Under the pieces are notes generated by a model. The model had not been told where the DNA came from. It worked only from the letters and a program-made list of their open reading frames with translations, and did not search any database. The position numbers and the translations under genes are program-made. Shown one piece after another: positions 11,960 through 24,945 of a stretch of DNA of 64,000 nucleotides (position 1 is its first letter; each line of letters opens with the position of its first letter). This DNA comes from Tetmemena sp. SeJ-2015 (taxonomy: Eukaryota > Ciliophora > Spirotrichea > Sporadotrichida > Oxytrichidae), in NCBI GenBank assembly GCA_027382625.1, contig JAJKFJ010021608.1, positions 124,001-188,000 of the forward strand. Reading direction: 5' to 3'.

Positions 11960-12864
11960 TGAAGTTCTTATAAATTTAGCTAATTTGAGTAAATTTTATA
12001 ACTTTTTAAGCCACTTAATGTTTAAATTTGCAAATGATTAGATTCTTTGGGGGGGGGCCTTCCCCCGTCATCCATTTTTCTGGAAAATATGAAAATCACT
12101 CTCTAGCCCAAAATTAGCCAAAACACCAATTTTTTAACTAATAATTTCAGAGTGTTATCATTATCATATTCTTTAATTTAGAAAACATATGGAACCTTCG
12201 GGAAATATTCATTTATAAAAATTAAATTTTAAAGAATCAATTTCACTAGGATATTAATTCATTCACAAGTTGAAGATATCTTGTAAAAATAAAAGTTCTC
12301 TAAACCACCTTATCATAATTTCGAGTCATTTTCTTTTAGTATCCCTTAATAGCATAATCTGAGCAAAAAAATATATCTAAGTCAACTTATTTCATTAAAT
12401 GCATACTGTTCTTTGATTGTATGATTAAATATGAAATTTCATGTCTTATAAATTTCTTTCAAAATATTCTAGAATTGAATATCGAAGCCTTAGTTTTTAA
12501 ATAACTTTAACAATGTTTATAGGAAATTCATCTAATTTATTAATGTATTTTTAGCATTGATATTTTTAGTAGTTAACTATTATCTTATATTTTGAAAACA
12601 TATATTTTTATTCAATAAGATAAAGTCTTTATTCTATAAAATTGCATTAAAAATACAAAAAATTGTCTTGCTGATTCTAAAAAAAATAAGCTATATTTTC
12701 TTAATTAAAAAATATGATAATGATAAGCACTCTGAAATTGAATTAGTACTAAAAAATTGGTGTTTTTGGCTAATTTTGGCTAAAGTAGTGAACTCTTATA
12801 AATTTCATATAAATTTTATAATTAATAAGGCTTAAATTGTGAATTTGCAATGATTGAATTCTTT
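11960..12864. repeat. Direct repeats flanking the first G-run element
   Basis: About 80-90 bp just left of the element (11960-12048) recurs just right of it (about 12788-12864). Both begin GTGAA...CTTATAAATTT, pass through AAATTTTATAA, and end ATTCTTT. The two are diverged by substitutions and small indels. They look like a duplicated insertion site or a larger repeat unit rather than a short target-site duplication. Confidence 0.55.
12049..12787. mobile_element. G-run inverted-repeat element, copy 1 (right end truncated)
   Basis: The left end is a run of nine Gs followed by CCTTCCCCCGTCATCCA. The element is co-linear with the 805-bp copy at 58415-59219, through shared stretches such as CATATTCTTTAATTTAGAAA and, near the right end, CTCTGAAATTGAATTAG. 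The right terminal repeat stops after GGCTAA...AAAGT, so it lacks the C-run terminus that copy 2 keeps. No protein-coding capacity is seen. It is best described as a non-autonomous, MITE-like element. Confidence 0.75.
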
Positions 12865-13221
12865 AAAAAAGTATGATTCTAGAATATGATTATCTTTATC
12901 AAAGAGAAACAAACTTGTAGAAATAAATTAATTTAGGATATAAATATAGCTAAAATATATCAATCAACCAATAAATTTTTATAATAAGATTTATTGCAAA
13001 TTAATTATACACTAATTCTTTTAAATAAATTTAATATGCTTAACAGGAAAAAAATATAGCTTATTTTCCAAAAGTTAAAAAAAATTAATGGAAATATTTA
13101 TTTTTTTATTTTAAACTTTTGAATAAGGTGTCATTAAGTGAATGAAACAACTTTATTAGGGATCCATGAAGCTTCAATCCTAGGTTTAGAATTCCTTTCG
13201 ATATGTAAGTTAGCAAAATAA

Positions 13222-15472
13222 ATGTTTAATTTCCCTCTGATAAGAATCGATTCCAACACTTTGTGATTTTATAGCCAAAATGAGATCGAACCTCAAGGAA
13301 GAAGTTCTTAGTTGCAATTTAAGACGAGTATCTTGAACCATAGCAGTTAGAGAAACTAACAAATCAATATCGAAGATTATATCTAAAACATTAACGGTGT
13401 TTCTCAGCAGCCAATTCCTCAAACATCAAAGCTTAATTCTTTGCTAGATTATTTTTTTATCTATCTTAACCAAAACCCGAAAATACAAAACATCATAAGA
13501 AGAAGGAAAAGTAATCATCTCTCTGCAGTTCGGCCTTAATCAGCCATCAATCAACCTATATCAAATTTAATGCTAAATTGATTTCCTTAGATACAACTCT
13601 TTAAATATTACTAATATATCAAATGTGTTCCTTCAATAATAAATTTAATTACATTACTATTCTATTTATAAAAATGGGTATTAAATGTATTGTCTGGACT
13701 TTAAGAGTTATTTGTTCCTGATTAGAGAAAAGCTCATATTGCTGACATAAGATAAGTCCAGAACGAGTTTGGTACAGGCTCACATCACTCGCTGGCTTAG
13801 CAAAGTATTTCAGGACAGTTACGAACTCGCACTTCCATTTCACATTATAGAGATAATTTGTCAGTGCATCAGCATTAATCCCTATTAGTCAACTCTTAAA
13901 ACAACATTCCTTCCTTGCAAATACTGCCTATCCAGACTTAATTAAACCTATCTCAAAATAAGAAGCAAGCTTAAAGGCCTAAATCCTCCAACAAACCTTA
14001 CTCTAAGAGCAAATCATAAGAGATTCAAAACTTAAATCAAACTCCTAAAAGCCCAACTAGGGAAATTATAGACATTAAGTTGCCCTAATATCTTCATAAT
14101 GCAAACTAAAATACTATAAATGGTCTAAATCTAAGCTAAAGCTTAGAGCTTTCAAAACTTTTGGAATCAACAAAGCTTAAAGATACTCATCTATAATCAA
14201 ACCAAGCTGATGAAAAGCCAGTCATTCCATAAGTAGAGCAGAAACAATCATTCTCAAAAAATGTCGATGAGGAGAGAAATATCAACAATTAAATGAGTTC
14301 TTATCTTCTTAATCCAGATTAAGACTAGCCATAGAATGATTCTTCTTACTTCACCTCAAATGGAAACTTATAAGAAATAAATCCGCTTGTTGAGGAGAAG
14401 CAAGTTTTCTAATATAATGGAGTGCTAAATAAAAGCGCCCTACCAAATAAGAAAATAGATTAAATAAGCAGTAATTATGAGGGTGCAATCAATCTAAGCT
14501 TTGACAAGAGTACTCAAGATAAAAGGTAGACAATTTATGAGAAATAGAATTCAAAGGAATTATTCTACTCTAGCATACCAATTAGAGAAGCTACAATTCC
14601 ATTAGATTAATCTAATACTTCATCTAATGTGGCACTTAACTAAGCTATAATAAACTCAGTTAAGATCCCATAAAAGTTAGCACAATTAAAACATTCAGAG
14701 CAGAGCTAAGATAATAGTCATTACAAATAGGGACAAGCTTAAAATTTAAAAGGAGATTCACTTGAAGAAGTAAAGACGCATCAACAAACAAGGAAAAATA
14801 AGAAATCTGTGGATAGCTATAATGGCATAGAATTAGAAAGAAAAGAGAGAATGAATCGATCTGTTGAAAATGAAGATAACTACTAAGATGGCACAGAATT
14901 CAAAAGTTAAGTGACAGGGTTGAGAGTGAAAGCTAATTTTGTAAATAGAAGATAGTCAAATAATTTCAATAAGCCAAAAAAGTAAGAATTTATTGCTATA
15001 ACAACAAAATAGAGAATTAAGATACAGTTCTAATACTCCTCTGTCAAGTAATTACTATAATTAAGTGATGCATAAATTGAATACAACGAATGAAAGATTG
15101 ATTAAAGAAATCAAACTAGCTGGATAGTCGAGTAAATCACTTGAGTTGAGTGCTGCTGGCACAAATTATTTAGTGAGGAATTCAACGTGTTGCTTTTGTT
15201 TTCCAGAGAGATACAAATCTTTCTGTTAGAGCTTGAAAAGGGAAAAATTGAATGATGTCTATTCTGCCATTATTAATAATGATAGTATGTAGTATTATTG
15301 TTTACATGAATTATTTTAGCCAGAAACATAAATAAACAATTTTCGCCATCTAAATCAATAAAAGATAAATTAAATAAATATATTTCTAACTCTAAATGAA
15401 TATTCTTCATTCTACAGCTATTTGATCTAATTTTTGAATTAAACTTAGATATCTTTGATCATGAACTTGTGA
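13222..15472 (+). CDS. Long Gln/Asn/Ser-rich protein with a Cys-containing C-terminus
   Basis: A plus-strand coding block at about 13262-13570 is followed, after an AT-rich break near 13575-13670, by one frame open from about 13680 to 15000 (over 400 codons). It is low-complexity, rich in Ser, Asn, Gln and Lys, with many TAA/TAG codons. A one-base shift at an A-run (about 14985) leads into a conserved-looking C-terminal part with a Cys cluster (STCCFCFPERYKSFC at about 15190) and TGA at 15470-15472. The first ATG in frame is 13222, but a TGA at 13258-13260 must be bypassed by an unseen IES or error. The open frame far exceeds chance. No family is recognised; the disordered body and Cys-rich end suggest a regulatory or scaffold protein. 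Confidence 0.6.
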
Positions 15473-15689
15473 AAGTGCACCAAATTTTGCTTTGAAATCT
15501 TCGCTTAGCTATAATCAAAATTTATAAGAAAAATTTCTTAAACATTTATGAAAGTTTTAGATCTTTAATAAATTAAATCTATGAAATTATTTTCTAATTT
15601 CTTGATATATAATCTTCATTTTTCCCTATAATCTCCATACTCTAGTAGAAAATGAGATAGGTTTGAATATTTTGAAGTAAGAAATTTAA

Positions 15690-16580
15690 TTTCAAAATGG
15701 AATCCTTGAAAATTTAGTTTTAATATTTGCTAAAATTATGACCTATTTTTAATTTCTCTTTTAAATAAATCTCCATAGAGTGGATCTTAAATATTCTTTA
15801 TTTACATCTATTAATATTATTATTGAATTTAATATTGATGGCGATTGATGTTATGATTATGTTTTATTCCCCAAAATAACTAAGTATCATTTCATTACTT
15901 TATATTAAGCTATTTTAAAGAGGTTATCTGCTATATATAGTAACTCCCCTGATAGCTGGATTATTTGAGAACTTATTTGGACTATTAATTGTTATGATTA
16001 TTCTTTAAATTTACATATAATTTAAGAGCTCTAAAGTATGTTAAAGAGTTTTATCAATTAGTTTGCAGCAGTAATTTTATTTAACTAGAGATAAAGTGAT
16101 CTTGGTTATTATATTTAAACTTGCCTAATTCTTCTTTAAATAATAATCAAGTTAAGATTGCAAAAATTTTGATAAAACAGCCAAATCACATTTAAAAACT
16201 GAAGAGCGAATCATAATTAATATGTATATTAACTCTAGTTTCTTCATAAGACTTTATATTATGAGTAAAACAAAGCTCAAAAATAATTTTAAGGTTATTT
16301 CTAAAATTGAAATCATAAATTTTGACCTCATGGAAATTTTTAAAGCTAAAATTCTTATTTTTGGCTTTTAGTGATTTTGCCTAATGATAGTTTCATAAAT
16401 TTTGATCATAAAAATGGGGTGTGCACTTCGTTCCCCCCCCTTAATTCAATATGGAATTTGAAATTTAGTTTTAATTTCCTGCATAAAATTAATGAACCTA
16501 TTTTTAATTTCTCTATTCTAAATAAAAAATCTACCATTATTTGAGTGGATCTTCAATATATTCTTTATTTACAATCTTGA
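15690..16580. repeat. Pair of about 130-bp direct repeats
   Basis: 15690-15830 and 16447-16580 share a diverged sequence containing AATTTAGTTTTAAT, CCTATTTTTAATTTCTCT and GAGTGGATCTT...ATATTCTTTATTTACA. The right copy overlaps the 3' end of the minus-strand gene 16527-17831, and the left copy looks like a degraded duplicate of that gene end. A run of eight Cs (16433-16440) adjoins the right copy. Confidence 0.6.
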
Positions 16581-17831
16581 TAGTTGTTTGTATAGTGTCC
16601 ACTATTTTATCTTGGATTTATTACTCCAAAACAGAAGCAATCTTATTTTCGAAATTATCCTCTACTGTATTAGATGCAGCAAAGTTTAAGTTTTCTTCTT
16701 TATTTGCAGCTATTTTTAATGATTTATCCTCTTTTTATTCAGACTAAGTTTTTGCCAAATACTTGTTTTTGATTGCTTGGAACATATCACTGACTGCTTT
16801 CTTTTGAGAAGCTTAAGACCATTTCTCTGTCTTGGCTAGATATTTAGAGGTCATCTCTTTGCACTCATATTCAATTATGGCTGGACATAAAACCTCAGCT
16901 TATGTCGTGACACTTTGCTTCACTTGATTTTGAGTTTGCTTTAATATCTAGACTTACTTTTTTAGGGATTAGCACGACCTGTCAAGAGCAACGCTTATTT
17001 AATTACTGATTGAGAGCTGCGAATTTGATAATTTAGTAAGTTACTTCAGCTGCTTTTCAGTAAAAAGAGGAGGAGGAGGGTTCATTTGATGCACTACTTA
17101 AGAAGGTAATTATTAAGATATCAATGGCTTGTGAATATCCTTATCTTATTTTTAGTGAATTAAGGTCTTTTGAAGTTGAGGACTATCATTTTAAGGCTTT
17201 TTGAGTGGGATGATTTCTTCCACTTATTTTTCCTATAATATTTCTGCCTAATTAGAGGAAATAACTGGTTAAACTAAGGGCATTTAATTATCCAAGACTT
17301 GCAAAGATGGTATTAATCTATCAAATGTTGCTATAGCAGAAGAATTTTCTTACTATGACAATTCTTAAATTGGAGCTTAATTGCAAATGCCTTTTAGTCT
17401 GAAATGCTTTCGCTTTAATTCAATTTCTCTTATGTTATCAATGATTAAGTAGATTCTGAATTATTTTGAGGGAATATAATCTCTAATTACACTTTGGGCC
17501 TTTGCCTTTTAAATTCATTTATTTAAAAATAATGATCTTAAAATATTTAGAATTCCTGTGCTGCGACACAACAGGAATAATAGCTTTTGCCTATACTTTA
17601 GAAAGCTTTCAAAGCTTTTTGTGCCATATCTTTATAAGTAGATGCAATTGAGCTAATAACTTCTAAAAGTTTTGTTTGAGTTAGGCTTTGCGAGCAAGTA
17701 TTCTTTAAATCCTGGCATTAAAATACAATATTCTCATTTAATATTTGAGAAGGACATTGAATTTAAATATAATTTTGTGTTGTATGGGATAACGAATAGT
17801 GGTTGAGTGTTTTAATTTAGTCGACTCTCAT
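16527..17831 (-). CDS. Hypothetical Gln/Lys-rich helical protein
   Basis: From ATG 17829-17831 the minus strand reads through an N-terminal part with several Cys residues (about 17760-17560). Past a TGA near 17515 (probably an IES or indel) comes a single frame of about 320 codons down to about 16527. The second half is helical with Lys/Glu/Gln/Ala (TSKYLAKTEKWSQASQKKAV), with a Pro-run (MNPPPP) near 17080. The true stop is not clear: after VNKEYIEDPLK the frame runs on through AT-rich sequence shared with the direct repeat at 15690. No family is recognised. Confidence 0.55.
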
Positions 17832-17874
17832 ATAAATTTAATCATAAATAAACGGTAAACAGCAATCAACTAAA

Positions 17875-19668
17875 ATGGTAAGTTTATTATCGCGAAATCA
17901 CTCAATTAACTTCCCTAATTTCCTCCTCTCCTTCCCACTCATTCTCGCACTCAAACAAGGGTGTTGGATTAGGGAAAGGGGAGAGGAGATAGCACGAGAT
18001 GAGATGCTTAAAGAAAGTTAGTAGATAGGCTTAGGCCACGGTGGAGTCAACTTAAATCCTAAGATAATTAATGTACTTGCAAAGCAGCAAAATGAGCTCG
18101 TGAATAAGCCACCCGACTGTAAGTCATCAACAAATCAATGCATATTTGTATTGTGATATGAATTACACAAATTCGAAACTGAGGGTTTGAGATAAAGCAA
18201 TTAAAGAGTCTAATGGCAAAATAAAATAGCCCTCTGCAACTAGCTTCAATAGTCCTTGATCGGACTAGTGAGAGACTAGCCAAATATTAAAAAAGTTTGC
18301 AATCAGAATTTTCAATTTTGGTTTAGGTGTTTTGTTCCAACCTCATCCAGATGGAGACGTCCTCGATATTCAAGCATTTATAATTGGTCCGGGTAAGTTC
18401 TATCCATTCATCACTGCATTGAGATCATAGTAACGTCAACTAATTTTAGTGGGAACACCATATGAGGGTGGTATATTCAAGTGCAGGCTAGTGTTGGACA
18501 ATGAATTTCCTCAGAAACCTCCAAAAGGTAAGCCTTACGATCCTGAGTTTCATTAATAAATTTTAATTTTCTTTTGTATCACTAATAAACTTTAACACGC
18601 CATGTAGGTTATTTCAGCACTAAAATCTTCCACCCAAACTTATTAATATGAAACTTAATTTTTTTAAAAAATAATTAACGTGGGTCCAGGTGGAGAAACT
18701 TTTATACAAGCAATAATGAATATTTTATTGGAGAGATCTGTGTGAACACTCTAAAGAAGGACTGGAATCCATCTAACTGGTCACTCTGCCACATCTTTGA
18801 AGTCATCAAGTGCTTGTTGATCGTGCCTTTCCCTGAGAGCAGTCTCAACGAAGAAGCAGGCAGGTAGTTCATGGAAAGTTATGAGGAGTTCCATCGAAAT
18901 GCTACAGTCTACACACAATCGCATACATTTAGCATTTAATTGAGTATTAATTATTCACAAGTTCATGCAAGGCCAACTCCCGCTCAGTAGAAAATGATTG
19001 AGCAGCACATGGCAATCCACTACAAGGCAAACGCCAAAGAAGAGCAGAAGCAGCTGCCTCCTTAAGGTGGAAACGCTCAGTTTTCTAGTAGCTTTTCAGC
19101 ATCTTCATAAAGTCGAATTCACCATGACCAAAATACTAACTTCATGTCCTCAGGAGGCCAATTTTCCGCAATGAAAATGCAGCCACAGCTTCAGCCTCCT
19201 AACAGTATGATGCAGCAACAAAACTTCATGCAGGTGGATTCTTGCGGCTTCGGAATGATGAATGGCGGAGGACAGCAGTAGTTTAATAACAGCGGAAATT
19301 ACTAAGGATAATTCATGCAGTTCAATAATCAACCAAGGGAGCAGCAGGTTCTCAACCCAGTCACAAACTACCCTCCCTCGCAGATGTCTATCTAATTTTT
19401 TGAATTTTAAAACTTGAAATTAATTAATTCTATGATGGACTAAAAGCCAGGATAGGAAATGATGTTCACTCAGCAAACTTAATTCCAGGTAGATACCTAG
19501 ATGACTAACTTGAGTGGAAGTGGCAACTTTAGTGGAATGAATATGATGGGAGGCTATGCCCCAAACATGCAGATGGGATCATCATTCGGTAAATAAGGAG
19601 CTCCAAACCTAAAGGCAAAACCTTAGGCTGCTGTAGATCCTAAGAAAAAGTGGATGAGAAGAATATGA
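17875..19668 (+). CDS. UBE2S: UBE2S-like ubiquitin-conjugating enzyme E2 with long Q/N-rich linker
   Basis: An E2 of the UBE2S type, which in other eukaryotes extends Lys11-linked ubiquitin chains with the APC/C. The fold is complete: [10 protein letters not shown] near the N-terminus, then [18 protein letters not shown], then [18 protein letters not shown], then [13 protein letters not shown] with the catalytic Cys codon at 18739-18741. After the UBC fold (to about 18930) comes a linker of about 240 residues rich in Gln, Asn, Met and Ser. The last residues are PKKKWMRRI before TGA 19666-19668. This resembles the basic C-terminal Leu-Arg-type tail by which human UBE2S docks on the APC/C; human UBE2S lacks such a long Q/N linker. 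Four introns and at least two IESs must be removed. The start is taken as the ATG followed by GTAAGT. Confidence 0.85.
17878..18021 (+). other. Probable 5' intron of the UBE2S-like gene
   Basis: GTAAGT starts immediately after ATG. The acceptor is uncertain; an AG ending at 18021 continues in phase 0 into the E2 frame. An in-frame ATG at 18009 is an alternative start without this intron. Confidence 0.4.
18119..18326 (+). other. Intron in the UBE2S-like gene, 208 nt
   Basis: GTAAGT...GTTTAG. Removal joins CCC GAC T to GT GTT TTG TTC, giving an uninterrupted E2 N-terminal region. Confidence 0.8.
18393..18449 (+). other. Intron in the UBE2S-like gene, 57 nt
   Basis: GTAAGT...TTTTAG. Removal gives GGT CCG GTG GGA ACA CCA, the conserved GPxGTPYEGG segment of E2 enzymes. 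Confidence 0.9.
18528..18607 (+). other. Intron in the UBE2S-like gene, 80 nt
   Basis: GTAAGC...CATGTAG. Removal joins CCA AAA G to GT TAT TTC, giving the PPKGYF segment. Confidence 0.9.
18640..18679 (+). other. IES, pointer AAC
   Basis: AAC at 18637-18639 and 18677-18679. Removal places GTG GGT directly after the E2 HPN motif, as in the family consensus (HPNVG). Confidence 0.75.
18697..18734 (+). other. IES, pointer TGGAGA
   Basis: TGGAGA at 18691-18696 and 18729-18734. Removal gives GGT GGA GAG ATC TGT, i.e. GGEIC with the active-site Cys. Confidence 0.85.
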
Positions 19669-20565
19669 GAGGTTACTTACTCGGTTTCTCGGTCTCCCTA
19701 CTCTAGTCAGATAGTAAATGATAATTTGGAGGGAGCCTTTCCTCGACAGAAAAATTTTATAATGATAAAGTAAGAAAAAAAATGTATATTGGAAAATTTT
19801 CACTCCTAAATCTGATTCTTCAGTTAGAAGGGTTTTTCAAATCAAGGTTCAATTTAATCCTATTCTGTCAGAGAGGTCTGCTGCACCATAATTAAATCTA
19901 TATTTTTAGCTAATTTTCCGCTTTTTTGTAAAATAAACTTAAATTGCAATTTAGAAAAAAAGTGCTATATTTAAATATAATAAAAATATAATTTATTATT
20001 AGGAGGATAATGCTGCAATTTTTTCCAATTTAACTTCTTTCGTCCTTTTATAGCTGAAGCATGCTATGTATTAAATAAATGCATCAATATTTCAAAGTTG
20101 AAATTTAAGTTTATTTTACTATAACGAAAAATTAGCTTTAAATAGATTTTATTATGGTGCAGCTGACCTTTAACTGGATTAGATTAAGAATAAGTTGAGA
20201 AGACATTAGAGGGAAAAATTTTCATAAAATATTTTTTTCTTTCCTTTTTATATAAATTTAGTAAAGCCCCCTAATAATTTATAGTTGAATGCATTACATA
20301 TATTTTGATAGAGAGAGCTCAGATTATGAAAAGTATAATTTATTTGAAGTCAGTAACTGTCTAGAGACTACAACGAATTGCACTTGCCTTATTTGTGATG
20401 ATAGCATTAGAATATTCTTACATTTTATAAGTATTTTCTACACAATTCGCAATCAAATTTTCTTAGGAAGATGTGTTCAGAAATGAAAAAATTGCAATTT
20501 AAATAAACCAATAAAGCATATTTATATTTATTTCACCTCATCGAATTATGGTTATCAAAATTTTA

Positions 20566-20597
<32 letters not shown>

Positions 20598-20657
20598 TAA
20601 ATTATTTGTTTCTGAGAAAAGAATAATATAATATATTTTAAATTACTGATAGTAAAT
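19669..20657. other. AT-rich intergenic region with a CT microsatellite
   Basis: No convincing gene. It contains a perfect (CT)n run of 27 nt at 20566-20592 and AT-rich DNA between the UBE2S-like and DHX38 genes. A short frame at 20289-20486 has no domain and is not called. Confidence 0.6.
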
Positions 20658-24555
<3,898 letters not shown>

Positions 24556-24945
24556 ACATCATCACCTTCTTCACAGTTTATTTTCTTAATTAATTTTTGA
24601 ATAGTTTTTTAATTTATCATTCGAATTAACCTTGCTAAGTTTTAATTATGGAAATAAAGTATTGGTTCCTTTGATTTTACCTTTTGATATGATATATAGC
24701 TAGCTGATCGAAATTGATAGATTATTTCATATGTCTAAATCTGATTGAGATTAGTTTAGTATTGAATTTTTAGATTGGCTCAAGCATTTAAAGCGTTGAT
24801 ATTTAAGATCCATATCTTTACATCTTTACATTTATTCTTAAGTAAATTTCAACTCGACTTTTCAATAAAATTGCTACTTTTGGCAATATTAATTAACAAC
24901 CCCCAAACTTCCCAATACCTTTTCAAGACCACAGCATATATTCGT

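Noticed and set aside
13210..13843. Two minus-strand frames opposite the Gln/Asn-rich gene
   Set aside because: The plus frame is open for over 400 codons through this locus, which is far better support.
20289..20486. Short plus-strand frame with Cys residues
   Set aside because: Isolated, AT-rich, no domain, and within the length expected by chance for a one-stop code.
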